DNA from: Octadecabacter arcticus 238
GTDB lineage: Bacteria; Pseudomonadota; Alphaproteobacteria; Rhodobacterales; Rhodobacteraceae
Length of the DNA: 64,000 nt
NCBI RefSeq assembly: GCF_000155735.2
Contig: NC_020908.1
Location: forward strand, 3,167,001 to 3,231,000
Direction of reading: 5' to 3'
A program made the translations under genes and the position numbers. Each line of letters opens with the position of its first letter. The stretch's first letter is position 1. Shown in pieces: positions 34,613 to 43,749 of this stretch. The notes under the pieces were generated by a model. It was not told the DNA's origin. It was given only the letters and a program-made list of their open reading frames with translations, and searched no databases.

Positions 34613-35710
34613 TTAGGTGTTGAACAAGAAGTGCAGCACGTCGCCGTCTTTGACGACGTAACTCTTGCCTTCCGCGCGCATTTTGCCTGCTTCTTTGGCC
34701 GGCTGTTCGCCGCCCAGCGTCACGAAATCATCAAAGGCAATCGTTTCCGCCCTAATGAAGCCTTTTTCGAAATCACCGTGGATCACGCCCGCTGCTTGCG
34801 GCGCTTTTGTTTGCGCCGAAACAGTCCACGCGCGGGCTTCTTTCGGACCAACCGTGAAATAGGTTTCAAGGTGCAGCAGCTCATAGCCCGCTTTGATCAG
34901 ACGGTCTAATCCGGCCTCTGCCAGCCCCATCTCTTCGAGGAACATCACCGCTTCGTCGTCTTCAAGCTGGCTGATTTCTTCTTCGATTTGGGCGGAAATA
35001 ATCACATGAGCATTGCCCTGCGACGCAGCCATTTCAGCCACTGCCGTGGAGTGCGCATTGCCAGCCGACGCTTCGGATTCACCGACGTTACAGACGTAAA
35101 GCACGGGCTTGATTGTCAAAAGCTGCAGCAATTTCCATGCCTTGACGTCATCTTCGTCCACCGCCACGGTGCGGGCAGGCTGACCTTCTTCTAGCGCCAA
35201 TTTGGCAGCTTCGAGCAATCGCACCTGCTGAACGGCATCTTTATCACCACCACGCGTTTTGCGGATCAGGTTTTGAAGGCGCTTTTCGATGCTTTCCAGA
35301 TCGGCCAGCATCAGTTCGGTTTCAATCGTTTCGGCATCTGCAACCGGATCAACGCGGCCATCTACGTGGGTTACATCGCCGTCTTCAAAACAGCGCAGCA
35401 CGTGGGCAATCGCATCTGTCTCTCGGATATTGGCAAGAAACTGGTTGCCAAGGCCTTCGCCCTTGCTCGCGCCCTTGACCAGACCCGCAATGTCGACAAA
35501 CGTCATGCGGGTCGGAATGATTGTCTTGGACCCTGCAATCGCCGCCAGTTTATCCAAACGCGCGTCCGGCACGGCCACTTCGCCGACGTTGGGCTCAATA
35601 GTACAAAACGGGAAATTCGCCGCTTGTGCCGCCGCTGTGCGTGTCAAAGCATTGAACAGGGTCGATTTACCCACGTTCGGCATGCCCACGATACCCATCT
35701 TGAAACCCAT
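34613..35710 (-). CDS. ychF: redox-regulated ribosome-binding ATPase YchF
   Basis: 365 residues, normal length. OBG-family P-loop protein preferring ATP: G1 GMPNVGKSTLFNALTR (residues 9-24), G3 DIAGLVKGASKGEGLGNQFL (about 72), NVGESEAS in the place of the NKxD motif (about 208), and a C-terminal TGS domain (TVGPKEARAWTVSAQTKAPQAAG...). Binds ribosomes and the proteasome-like or stress machinery in other bacteria; modulates the oxidative-stress response. First core gene to the right of the insertion-sequence zone. Confidence 0.95.
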   Translation of the reverse strand: MGFKMGIVGMPNVGKSTLFNALTRTAAAQAANFPFCTIEPNVGEVAVPDARLDKLAAIAGSKTIIPTRMTFVDIAGLVKGASKGEGLGNQFLANIRETDAIAHVLRCFEDGDVTHVDGRVDPVADAETIETELMLADLESIEKRLQNLIRKTRGGDKDAVQQVRLLEAAKLALEEGQPARTVAVDEDDVKAWKLLQLLTIKPVLYVCNVGESEASAGNAHSTAVAEMAASQGNAHVIISAQIEEEISQLEDDEAVMFLEEMGLAEAGLDRLIKAGYELLHLETYFTVGPKEARAWTVSAQTKAPQAAGVIHGDFEKGFIRAETIAFDDFVTLGGEQPAKEAGKMRAEGKSYVVKDGDVLHFLFNT

Positions 35711-35806
35711 TGCGACGCTCCTGCTTAATGTCCGTTTCCGCTTCTAGGCTTTGCCTCGCATGACCGCAAGCAGACTCGTGCTATGGTCTTTCAGCAGGAT
35801 TCTAAC

Positions 35807-35890
35807 ATGAGCCTAGTTCCATACCTGACTATCGGTGGCACCTGCCGGGGCGCAATGACATTTTATGCCGACGTATTCAGCACCAAATAG
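35807..35890 (+). pseudogene. remnant of a VOC/PhnB-like gene
   Basis: 27 codons from ATG 35807: SLVPYLTIGGTCRGAMTFYA then DVFSTK and TAG. This is the start of a PhnB/glyoxalase-like VOC protein (family pattern: PYL-F-G-C-EAI-FY--VFG). A short continuation ISSDEAHVTA follows the stop, then homology ends. The region 35711-36008 otherwise holds only the leaders of ychF and trpA. Confidence 0.55.
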
Positions 35891-36008
35891 ATGATTTCAT
35901 CCGACGAAGCGCATGTGACAGCCTAACTTGCATGCTCACCATTGATTTCCCCTGCCCTTTCGCGCAAACCCTCAAAAGGATAATCGACACGCCGATCAGG
36001 GGACGACC

Positions 36009-36800
36009 ATGACACGAATTGACGCCAAGTTTGCCGAACTGCGCGCCGCCAATAAAAAGGCGTTCGTCGCCTACGTGATGGCGGGCGATCCGGACTATGC
36101 GACCTCACTTGAGATCGTAAAAGGACTTCCCGCGGCTGGCGTCGATATTATTGAGCTTGGCTTACCGTTCACCGACCCGATGGCAGATGGGACCACGATC
36201 CAACTCGCCGGACAACGCGCGCTTGATGGCGCCATGACCTTGGATCAAACACTGTCCATCGCCGCTGAGCTTCGAAAGACAGACGACACCACGCCGATCG
36301 TGCTGATGGGCTACTACAACCCGATCTATTCGCGCGGCGTCGATACATTCTTGGTTCAGGCGAAGGCCGCAGGAATTGATGGGCTTATCATCGTCGACCT
36401 GCCCCCCGAAGAAGACGAAGAGCTTTGCATTCCAGCGCAAGCTGCCGGGCTTAATTTTATTCGCCTAGCAACCCCGACAACGGATGCTAAACGCCTGCCA
36501 AAGGTGCTGCAAAACACATCCGGCTTTGTCTATTACGTCTCTGTCACAGGTACGACAGGTGCCGCCGCAGCGCAGGCTGTTGACGTGGCACCCGAAGTCG
36601 CGCGCATCAAAGCATCAACTGATTTGCCGGTTATTGTGGGTTTCGGCGTCCGCACACCGCAAACCGCGCAAGACATCGCTGGCGTTGCTGACGGCACTGT
36701 CGTCGGCTCAGCCATCGTAGAAAAAATCGGTGCGGGCGAACCTGTTGCTGATGTTCTGGCTTTCGTCAAAACACTGGCCGATGGCGCACACCGCGCTTAG
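36009..36800 (+). CDS. trpA: tryptophan synthase alpha subunit
   Basis: 263 residues. Cleaves indole-3-glycerol phosphate to indole, which is channelled to TrpB. Catalytic Glu and Asp in [16 protein letters not shown] (residues about 48-63), YYNPIYSRG loop, and phosphate-binding [15 protein letters not shown] (about 213). AGGGGACGACC gives the ribosome site. Not adjacent to trpFB, which lie 7 kb away in the other orientation. Confidence 0.96.
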   Translation: MTRIDAKFAELRAANKKAFVAYVMAGDPDYATSLEIVKGLPAAGVDIIELGLPFTDPMADGTTIQLAGQRALDGAMTLDQTLSIAAELRKTDDTTPIVLMGYYNPIYSRGVDTFLVQAKAAGIDGLIIVDLPPEEDEELCIPAQAAGLNFIRLATPTTDAKRLPKVLQNTSGFVYYVSVTGTTGAAAAQAVDVAPEVARIKASTDLPVIVGFGVRTPQTAQDIAGVADGTVVGSAIVEKIGAGEPVADVLAFVKTLADGAHRA

Positions 36801-36823
36801 CAATTCGTGACGCTTGCGCGAAT

Positions 36824-36862
36824 TCTGCCAAATTGGTAAGAGAAATTAACCAATTTGGCAGA
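36824..36862. promoter_or_regulatory. 14-bp perfect inverted repeat upstream of the lactate dehydrogenase
   Basis: TCTGCCAAATTGGT (36824-36837), 11-bp spacer, ACCAATTTGGCAGA (36849-36862), ending 11 bp before the ATG. Each arm contains AATTGGT/ACCAATT, the core of GntR-family LldR-type operators. It has no U-run, so an operator or an RNA hairpin controlling translation is more likely than a trpA terminator. No lldR gene is nearby. Confidence 0.6.
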
Positions 36863-36873
36863 AAGATATCGCA

Positions 36874-38037
36874 ATGCCCGTCATCACAACAATCGCCGAC
36901 CTGAAACGCCTGCACAAACGCCGCACTCCAAAGATGTTTTATGACTACTGCGAAAGCGGGTCATGGTCCGAGCAGACGTTCCGCGAAAACACGTCAGACT
37001 TCGACAAAATTCGCTTTCGCCAGCGTATCGCCGTGGATATGACGAACCGCACAACCGCCAGCCAGATGATCGGGCAGGATGTGGCGATGCCCGTCGCGCT
37101 GGCCCCCGTCGGGCTGACCGGAATGCAATGCGCCGACGGAGAGATCAAGGCGGCCAAAGCGGCGGAAAAGTTCGGCGTTCCGTTCACGCTCTCGACGATG
37201 TCGATCTGTTCGATTGAAGACGTCGCTGAAAACACCACCAAACCGTTCTGGTTTCAGGTTTATACGTTGAAAGACGACGATTTCATGCAGCGCCTGTTTG
37301 ATCGCGCCAAGGCCGCTAAATGTTCGGCCATTGTCATCACGCTGGATCTGCAAATCTTGGGCCAACGCCACAAAGACCTCAAGAACGGGCTGACCGCCCC
37401 GCCCAAATTCACCATTCCGACCATGCTTAATCTGGCCACGAAGTGGACGTGGGGACTGCAGATGTTGCAAACCAAACGCCGCTTCTTTGGCAACATCGTC
37501 GGCCACGCCAAAGAGGTGAGCGACCCATCGTCCCTCGCATCTTGGTCGGCCGAGGCATTTGACCATTCCCTAAACTGGGACCGCGTCGCGCAATTGATGA
37601 AAATGTGGGGTGGCCCCGTAATCTTGAAGGGCATTCTGGATGTCGATGACGCAAAAAAGGCCGCTGAACTCGGTGCAGATGCAATCATCGTTTCCAACCA
37701 CGGTGGGCGTCAACTGGACGGAGCGTTATCGTCCATTCGCATGCTGGAACAGATCGTTGATGCAGTCGGGGATCTTGTCGAAGTGCATTTTGACAGTGGA
37801 ATCCGCTCCGGCCAAGACGTGCTAAAAGCTTTGGCACTGGGCGCAAAGGGGACATACATTGGCCGCGCCTTCGTCAATGGTTTGGGCGCAATGGGCGAAG
37901 CTGGCGTGACAAAGGCGCTTGATGTCATCCACAGTGAATTAGACCTGACAATGGCGTTTTGTGGACACCGCGACATCAAGAGCGTGGACAAAAACATACT
38001 CCTTGTCCCTGAGGATTTTTCAGGGCGTTGGGCCTGA
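36874..38037 (+). CDS. lldD: FMN-dependent L-lactate dehydrogenase (alpha-hydroxy-acid dehydrogenase family)
   Basis: 387 residues, the usual length. Oxidises L-lactate to pyruvate at the inner membrane, passing electrons to quinone. FMN and substrate residues are in place: PVALAPVGLTGMQ (about 70), STMSICSIEDVAE, catalytic His in SNHGGRQLDGALSS (about 275), and FDSGIRSGQDVLKALALGA (about 305). The upstream perfect inverted repeat suggests control by an LldR-like regulator. Related hydroxyacid oxidases cannot be excluded. Confidence 0.88.
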   Translation: MPVITTIADLKRLHKRRTPKMFYDYCESGSWSEQTFRENTSDFDKIRFRQRIAVDMTNRTTASQMIGQDVAMPVALAPVGLTGMQCADGEIKAAKAAEKFGVPFTLSTMSICSIEDVAENTTKPFWFQVYTLKDDDFMQRLFDRAKAAKCSAIVITLDLQILGQRHKDLKNGLTAPPKFTIPTMLNLATKWTWGLQMLQTKRRFFGNIVGHAKEVSDPSSLASWSAEAFDHSLNWDRVAQLMKMWGGPVILKGILDVDDAKKAAELGADAIIVSNHGGRQLDGALSSIRMLEQIVDAVGDLVEVHFDSGIRSGQDVLKALALGAKGTYIGRAFVNGLGAMGEAGVTKALDVIHSELDLTMAFCGHRDIKSVDKNILLVPEDFSGRWA

Positions 38038-38191
38038 ACCACAGCCGTTTCTAATGTCCCTTTCCAAAAGGCTGAAGCTGCAGTATGTGCGCGACTTCAC
38101 GAGGAGCCCCAAGAATAGTCATGTGGTTCCTGACATGGAAAAGTGGGTCGCCGTATCAGTTGGGCGACGCGCGAATTGAAAGGAAAGACCA

Positions 38192-38839
38192 ATGGCTGGC
38201 AAAGTTCCAGATTTTGAAGCAACGCTTCGCACCGACACCGGAAAAGGCGCTGCGCGTCAAGCACGCCGCGACGGGCTCGTCCCCGGTGTTGTCTATGGTG
38301 GTGGCGAAGACCCCATCTCAATCAACGTGCCGTTCAACGTGCTGCTCAAGCGCCTGAAAGCAGGCCGTTTTCTGTCCACGCTGTTCAACCTGAAGGTTGA
38401 AGGCCACGACGACGTCCGCGTGATCTGCCGCAACGTGCAACGCCACATTGTCAAAGACCTGCCAACGCACCTCGACTTCATGCGTCTCAAGCGTACAACG
38501 AAAATTAACCTGTTCATTGGCGTTGAATTTATCAACGAAGAAGACTGCCCGGCTTTGAAAGAAGGCGGCGTCTTGATTCCAGTGCGCAACGAAGTTGAAC
38601 TGATCGTTACGGCTGGCGACATCCCAGAAGTCCTGACTGTCGATCTGACAGGTCTGGAATTGGGTGACACCATCACGATCTCGTCCATCAAGCTGCCAGC
38701 TGGCGCGAAAGCCACAATCGACCGTGACTTCGTAATTGCGAACCTTCAGGCACCTGCTGCCCTGACATCCGCCGGAGACGACGAAGACGATGTTGTCGAA
38801 GCGGGCGATGTCCCAGCGACAGAAGCCAAAGAAGACTAA
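38192..38839 (+). CDS. rplY: 50S ribosomal protein L25 (long, Ctc form)
   Basis: 215 residues: an N-terminal L25 domain ([28 protein letters not shown]) and a C-terminal TL5/Ctc beta domain. Binds 5S rRNA. An acidic tail ([20 protein letters not shown]) ends it. AAAGGAAAG precedes ATG 38192. In most relatives pth follows directly; here a convergent GAF-EAL gene lies between. Confidence 0.95.
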   Translation: MAGKVPDFEATLRTDTGKGAARQARRDGLVPGVVYGGGEDPISINVPFNVLLKRLKAGRFLSTLFNLKVEGHDDVRVICRNVQRHIVKDLPTHLDFMRLKRTTKINLFIGVEFINEEDCPALKEGGVLIPVRNEVELIVTAGDIPEVLTVDLTGLELGDTITISSIKLPAGAKATIDRDFVIANLQAPAALTSAGDDEDDVVEAGDVPATEAKED

Positions 38840-38861
38840 TATTCGACCCGTTGGGTTGTTG

Positions 38862-38892
38862 AAGGGCGTGCCAGTTGGCGCGCCCTTTTTTT
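38862..38892 (+). terminator. Rho-independent terminator of rplY
   Basis: AAGGGCGTGCC, loop AGTT, GGCGCGCCCTT, followed by T7. One G-T mismatch in the stem. Confidence 0.9.
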
Positions 38893-38970
38893 GTGTTTGG
38901 CCAACAGTTGCGTTTGGACCGCAATGTCCACTTAAACCCGACGGCTGCGCCAACTTGAACAACCCGCAAC

Positions 38971-40197
38971 CTATGCAGACAGCACAGACTTCAAAACCAG
39001 CGCGGCCAGCACCGGACGACCAAGGTGATAGCCCTGCCCGAGTTCCACACCGATATTTTTCAGCGTCCGCATCTCCGCCTCGGTCTCGATCCCCTCAGCC
39101 ACGACCCGTACGTTGGTGTCTTGCGCAAATTTCACCATCGCCGATGCCAGTGCACGCCGCGCAAGGTCCTTGTCGACATCTTGGGTCAAAGACATATCCA
39201 ATTTAATCACGTCAGGGCGCAGGCGAATAATCTGTTGCAGGCCCGAATATCCGGCACCCGCATCATCCACTGCGATCCGCGCACCAAGGTCGCGCAGGCG
39301 GTCAATTTCCATCAACAAGACGTCAAGATTTTCGATTGCGGCGTGTTCAGTAATTTCAACCACAACCCGATCCCCGCCCGCAGCGGCGATGATCTTTGAC
39401 AACTTGCCAGTGGCCAAGGTCGCAGGCGATGTGTTAACGGCCAAATAACATGACGCTGGCAGCTCCGGCAGAAACGCCAGTGCAACCTCGATCACATAGA
39501 TTTCCAATGCGGCTTGTAATCCAACTTCGGCAGCATCATCAAACCAAAGATTGGGCGCACGGTATGGCTCGGGCGAAAACCGGCACAATGCCTCATAGCC
39601 AGCGGTGCCCTGATCTTGCAGACGCAAGATCGGCTGCAGTGCGATTTCAAACGACCGCAATTTCAAAATATCCTCAATCGTGCTTTTCTTCAGCTGCACA
39701 GCGGCATCAAACCTTAGCTGCGCATTCACTTGATCCGCGGCAAGCGCGGCAAAGGCACGAACGACCTCAAGATCACGAGAGTTCAGCGAGGGACGCGGGG
39801 CTTTGCCAAGGCTGCAAAACATCCCATAAACCGTGCCGTCTGTGCGCCGTATCGGGACACTGACGTAACTGCGGATCGACAAGTCGTGGGTCACAGGAAT
39901 GGTCTGTGTCAGCGGTTCGTTGGCGGTGTCAGGGATAAGTTCGGGCAATCGCCCGGCGACAATGTGGTGACAATACCCGGACTTCAGCGGTCGGGTTCCA
40001 CCAACCGCAATGCTATCCTCAAAACCAGGTGCGCTGACGGCGCGAAACACAATCTCGTCGCCAACAAATTCCGACACATAGGCAATATCCATCGCAAGAT
40101 GGGTCCGCACAAACGCCAGGGAGTTCATGACCACATCATCACACTCAGCAACCATCCGTGGCACAAATGCCGCAGCCGACGGAGCAACAATTGTCAT
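38971..40197 (-). CDS. GAF-EAL protein, cyclic-di-GMP phosphodiesterase
   Basis: 408 residues from ATG 40197, fixed by GAGG 8 bases upstream. N-terminal GAF domain (residues about 10-160: AYVSEFVGDEIVFRAVSAPG; SYVSVPIRRTDGTVYGMFC) that may sense light, redox or a ligand, then an EAL domain with key residues: EAL in GYEALCRF, Asn in AVNTSP, Glu in VVEITEHAA, DDAGAGYSGLQ for the usual DDFGTGYS, KLD, and EGIET near the end. It should hydrolyse c-di-GMP. It is transcribed against the rplY-pth direction. Confidence 0.88.
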   Translation of the reverse strand: MTIVAPSAAAFVPRMVAECDDVVMNSLAFVRTHLAMDIAYVSEFVGDEIVFRAVSAPGFEDSIAVGGTRPLKSGYCHHIVAGRLPELIPDTANEPLTQTIPVTHDLSIRSYVSVPIRRTDGTVYGMFCSLGKAPRPSLNSRDLEVVRAFAALAADQVNAQLRFDAAVQLKKSTIEDILKLRSFEIALQPILRLQDQGTAGYEALCRFSPEPYRAPNLWFDDAAEVGLQAALEIYVIEVALAFLPELPASCYLAVNTSPATLATGKLSKIIAAAGGDRVVVEITEHAAIENLDVLLMEIDRLRDLGARIAVDDAGAGYSGLQQIIRLRPDVIKLDMSLTQDVDKDLARRALASAMVKFAQDTNVRVVAEGIETEAEMRTLKNIGVELGQGYHLGRPVLAALVLKSVLSA

Positions 40198-40335
40198 AAA
40201 ATACACCTCTTTGTTCGAAAGATGTTGTCGCAGGAATACCCTCAACAACCCGTTACCAAAGGCGCTGGACTTGAAAACAATTTTAGGCAAATTCACGCCC
40301 TTGGACTGACCCGCTTTGGGCTATATACAGACTGC

Positions 40336-41070
40336 ATGAAATTATTTGTTGGCCTAGGAAATCCCGGCGCGAAATACGCGCAGAACCGACATAATATCGG
40401 GTTTATGGCGCTTGACCGGATCGCAGCAGATCATGGGTTTGCGCCGTGGCGTAGTAAATTTCAGGGTCAGTTAACCGAGGAACGCCTCGGTCGCGACAAA
40501 GTCCTGCTGCTAAAGCCGGAAACATTTATGAACCTGTCCGGTCAATCGGTTGGCGAAGCAGTTCGGTTTTATAAACTCGACAGCACGGATGTGGTCGTGT
40601 TCCATGATGAAATTGATCTGGCCCCTGCAAAGGTCCGGCTGAAATCCGGTGGCGGGCATGCGGGACACAATGGCCTGCGATCCATCCATCAACACATCAG
40701 CCCGCACTATGACCGCGTTCGTTTGGGCGTCGGACATCCCGGCCACAAAGACCGGGTTCCGGGCTATGTGCTCAGCGACTTTGCAAAGGCCGATCAAAAC
40801 TGGCTGGATGATGTATTGCGCGGCATCTCTGATGGTGCGGCGTATCTGGCCGACGATGCGGGGCCAAAGTTCCTGAACGCCGTCGCCTTGCGCGTCAATC
40901 CACCTCGCCCGTCCACAGGGACCAAAGGCAAGCCGCACACCAAGACGGATATACCGACGCTAAAGCCAATCCCAAAGCCAGCCCAACAGCCAGCTCCGAA
41001 GTCGGACCCTGACCCGATCCCCGAAGATACGCGAAACCCGTTCCAAAAGCTGGCGGACCGGTTCCGGTGA
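40336..41070 (+). CDS. pth: peptidyl-tRNA hydrolase
   Basis: 244 residues from ATG 40336 (MKLFVGLGNPGAKYAQNRHN); a much longer open frame upstream is antisense to the EAL gene. Frees tRNA from stalled peptidyl-tRNA. Active-site residues: Asn9, His19, Asn66 in PETFMNLSG and Asp91 in FHDEIDL. About 50 residues longer than E. coli Pth; the C-terminal tail is rich in Pro, Lys and Asp (PIPKPAQQPAPKSDPDPIP) and likely disordered. Its stop overlaps the next start. Confidence 0.95.
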   Translation: MKLFVGLGNPGAKYAQNRHNIGFMALDRIAADHGFAPWRSKFQGQLTEERLGRDKVLLLKPETFMNLSGQSVGEAVRFYKLDSTDVVVFHDEIDLAPAKVRLKSGGGHAGHNGLRSIHQHISPHYDRVRLGVGHPGHKDRVPGYVLSDFAKADQNWLDDVLRGISDGAAYLADDAGPKFLNAVALRVNPPRPSTGTKGKPHTKTDIPTLKPIPKPAQQPAPKSDPDPIPEDTRNPFQKLADRFR

Positions 41071-42098
41071 CGATGCGTCTGTCCGATGCATTCGACTATC
41101 AGGCACAGGCCTGCACAACACTCGGATCGCCATTCATGGGCCAGCTTTGCCGCGTTTTGGCAACCCGCTTGGTGCGTGGCACACCGCTGACGGATCGCTT
41201 GTTTGATTGGCAGGGCGATATTGGTCCGCGCGGTGACAGTGTTCCGTTGCGCCTGTGCGGGGCGCTGCACGCGCTGCGTTTGCAAGGTGGCGCAGCATTG
41301 ACGGCCGTCTACCCGCCTCACATCGCGACCGATGACGCATTATGGCTGGCCGTGTCCCAGGTGCTGGCGGACCACACAGACTTTATTGACGCCTTCATCT
41401 ACAGCCCGCCCCAAACCAACGAAGTGCGCCGTGCGGCGGCTTTGATCGCTGCTGGCCATATGATTTCCAACCATTTCCCCAACCCCATGCGGGTGTCGGA
41501 ATTGGGTGCCAGCGCGGGTTTGAACCTCAACTGGGACCACTTCGCACTCGACATCAACGGCACGCGGCTTGGCCCGCCAAATGCCACTGTAACGCTGGCG
41601 CCAGATTGGACGGGCGCAACCCCGCCCATGACGATGCCAAAGGTGGTTGAGCGGCGCGGCGTGGACCTCAACCCTGTTGATCCTGCCACCGACAGCCTGC
41701 GCTTGCGCGCCTATCTCTGGCCAGATCAGCCGCACCGCCGCATCCTGACAGACGCCGCCCTTGCCCTGCCCCACGCGCCCGTCGACAAAGCCGATGCGAT
41801 TGATTGGCTCGCTACGCGCCTGCCCCACATCGCGGGTCAAACCCACATGATCTACACCACCGTCGCGTGGCAGTATTTTCCCGCGGAAAAACAGCGCGAT
41901 GGCCTGCGGATGATCGAAACGGCTGGGGCAACCGCCACACCAGATACGCCGCTTGCCTTTGTACAGATGGAAGACGACGGTGGCGACAACGGCGCGGCGT
42001 TGACCTTGCGGCTTTGGCCAAACACCTCTGGCAGCGATGCGCCCCTGACCCTTGGTCGCGTCGATTTTCATGGCCGTTGGGTGGACTGGACAGCCTGA
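41067..42098 (+). CDS. DUF2332 family protein
   Basis: 343 residues, GTG 41067 overlapping the pth stop (GTGA) or ATG 41073. Matches the DUF2332 pattern: QAQACTTLGSPFMGQLC at the start, YSPPQTNEVRRAAALIAAG, VSELGASAGLNLNWDHFAL (a methyltransferase-like glycine motif), and HMIYTTVAWQYFPAEKQ. Function unknown; the ELGASAGLNL motif hints at a Rossmann-like nucleotide site. Co-directional with pth and the serine hydrolase. Confidence 0.82.
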   Translation: MTMRLSDAFDYQAQACTTLGSPFMGQLCRVLATRLVRGTPLTDRLFDWQGDIGPRGDSVPLRLCGALHALRLQGGAALTAVYPPHIATDDALWLAVSQVLADHTDFIDAFIYSPPQTNEVRRAAALIAAGHMISNHFPNPMRVSELGASAGLNLNWDHFALDINGTRLGPPNATVTLAPDWTGATPPMTMPKVVERRGVDLNPVDPATDSLRLRAYLWPDQPHRRILTDAALALPHAPVDKADAIDWLATRLPHIAGQTHMIYTTVAWQYFPAEKQRDGLRMIETAGATATPDTPLAFVQMEDDGGDNGAALTLRLWPNTSGSDAPLTLGRVDFHGRWVDWTA

Positions 42099-42153
42099 CT
42101 TGCCGCCCCTCGTCGCGCGTGTCAGGCTGGCGAAAATAACCGAAAGCACCTCA

Positions 42154-43335
42154 ATGAAAACCTTCCTGAAATGGCTCCTGCGCGGCGTTCTCATCAGCAC
42201 TGTCATGATCCTGCTGATCGCCGTTTTGCAGCGCGAAAAGCTGAGCCGCCTGATGGCCGTCAATTCGCTCTTTTCCGAAGACCGCATCGTCGAAAATTTC
42301 ACGTCGATGGACACGATGTTCGAAAACGTCACGCTGACACCGCAATCCGAAACTGTGCACCGGCTCTCGACGGGGGCCCCGATGGTCATGCCCGCGGGCT
42401 TTACCACATGGGCCCGCGACCGCGCTGTCACCGGCATCATGGTCGTGCAGGACGGTATCATCCGCCATGAAAGTTACCCACTGATTGGGGTCAACGAAGA
42501 CGACCCCGCGAATTCAACCCGCATCAGTTGGTCGATGGCCAAATCGTTCCTGTCCGTGCTGTTGGGCATTTTGCACGAAGACGGCACGATCCCCGACCTT
42601 GATGCACCCGTCATCCAATATGTGCCGTCCCTCGTCGGATCCGCCTACGAGACCGCCAGCATCCGAAATGTGATGCAGATGTCGTCCGGCGTGACGTTCG
42701 ACGAAGAATACCTCGATTTCTGGAGCGATATCAACAAAATGGGCCGCGTCTTAGCGCTTGGTCGATCCATGGACAGCTTCGCCGAAGCGCTAGACGAGAC
42801 ATTCGTTGAACCTGGCACCCAGTGGAAATATGTGTCCATCGACACGCATATCCTTAGCATGGTGATCCGTGGCGCAACGGGTCGATCCATTCCCGATCTG
42901 CTGACGCAAAAGGTCCTCACCCCGCTCGGACCAACAGTTGCCCCCTATTATCTGACGGACGGTCACGGAGTGGCGTTTGTGCTGGGCGGCTTAAATCTGA
43001 CAACACATGACTACGCCCTGTTTGGCCATATGATCGCCAACGGCGGCATTTCATTTGGCACCCGCATCGTATCGGAAGCGTGGATCGAAGAAAGCACCGC
43101 AGCCAGCGCGCCCACGGCAAGCGATGAAATGGGTTTCGGGTATCAATGGTGGATCCCCCTCGGGGCCAACACAGGCCAATTCGCGGCGCGGGGAATTTAC
43201 GGCCAATACATCTACATCGACCGCCCTCGCGGCATCGTCATTGCCGTAAACGCGGCCGATCGACAGTTCCGCGAAGACGGCGTAACCGACAGCAGCTTCA
43301 CCATGTTCCGTGCCATAGCAGAAAGCCTTGATTAA
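42154..43335 (+). CDS. membrane-anchored serine hydrolase, beta-lactamase class C fold
   Basis: 393 residues from ATG 42154 (MKTFLKWLLRGVLISTVMIL); the open frame begins 100 bp earlier inside the DUF2332 gene. N-terminal membrane anchor (residues 6-26). Active site SxxK: Ser127-Met-Ala-Lys130 in ISWSMAKSFLS, Tyr in WKYVSIDTH, and GIYGQYIYI near the C-terminus in the KTG position. Family members are esterases, peptidases or amidases; 6-aminohexanoate-dimer-hydrolase-like. Substrate unknown. Stop overlaps the next start (TAATG). Confidence 0.82.
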   Translation: MKTFLKWLLRGVLISTVMILLIAVLQREKLSRLMAVNSLFSEDRIVENFTSMDTMFENVTLTPQSETVHRLSTGAPMVMPAGFTTWARDRAVTGIMVVQDGIIRHESYPLIGVNEDDPANSTRISWSMAKSFLSVLLGILHEDGTIPDLDAPVIQYVPSLVGSAYETASIRNVMQMSSGVTFDEEYLDFWSDINKMGRVLALGRSMDSFAEALDETFVEPGTQWKYVSIDTHILSMVIRGATGRSIPDLLTQKVLTPLGPTVAPYYLTDGHGVAFVLGGLNLTTHDYALFGHMIANGGISFGTRIVSEAWIEESTAASAPTASDEMGFGYQWWIPLGANTGQFAARGIYGQYIYIDRPRGIVIAVNAADRQFREDGVTDSSFTMFRAIAESLD

Positions 43336-43709
43336 TGAATAAAGATCCCTCTCTAAACGTCCTCGGCGAAACACTTGCCACCTGCTCACTCGCGCCGATG
43401 ACCGGCTTCTTTCGTAACGGTGCCTGCGACACCTGCGCAGCAGACGAGGGCAGCCACACCGTTTGCGCAGTTATGACGGCTGAATTCCTCGCCTTCTCGA
43501 AATACGTCGGCAATGACCTCAGCACATCACGCCCAGAATTCGGCTTTGTCGGGCTTCAGGCAGGCGATGGCTGGTGCCTTTGCGCATCGCGTTTCCTGCA
43601 AGCGCACGAAGAGGGCTGCGCGCCAAAGGTGAACTTGGTCGCAACTCATGCGCGGGCATTGGAAATTGTGTCGTTGGCGGTTCTTGAACAACACAAGACA
43701 ACCGGCTGA
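43335..43709 (+). CDS. DUF2237 family protein
   Basis: 124 residues. Family landmarks: NVLGETLATCSLAPMTGFFRNG, HTVCAVMTAEFLAFSKYVGN and DGWCLCASRFLQAHEEG. Five conserved cysteines suggest metal or redox use but no function is established. Translationally coupled to the serine hydrolase by the TAATG overlap. Confidence 0.85.
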   Translation: MNKDPSLNVLGETLATCSLAPMTGFFRNGACDTCAADEGSHTVCAVMTAEFLAFSKYVGNDLSTSRPEFGFVGLQAGDGWCLCASRFLQAHEEGCAPKVNLVATHARALEIVSLAVLEQHKTTG

Positions 43710-43722
43710 CATCATCGGGAAC

Positions 43723-43742
43723 GTTCGCCTTGATTGGCGAAC
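43723..43742. terminator. hairpin between convergent genes
   Basis: GTTCGCC, loop TTGATT, GGCGAAC, between the DUF2237 stop (43709) and the trpB stop (43750). No T-run on either side. Confidence 0.4.
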
Positions 43743-43749
43743 TGGTCGC

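Noticed and set aside
36801..36873. Inverted repeat as terminator of trpA
   Set aside because: Arms are perfect but there is no T-run, the spacer is 11 bp and the arms have operator-like AATTGGT cores; operator preferred.
39730..40335. Long N-terminal extension of the pth frame
   Set aside because: It is antisense to the GAF-EAL gene; Pth similarity begins exactly at ATG 40336.
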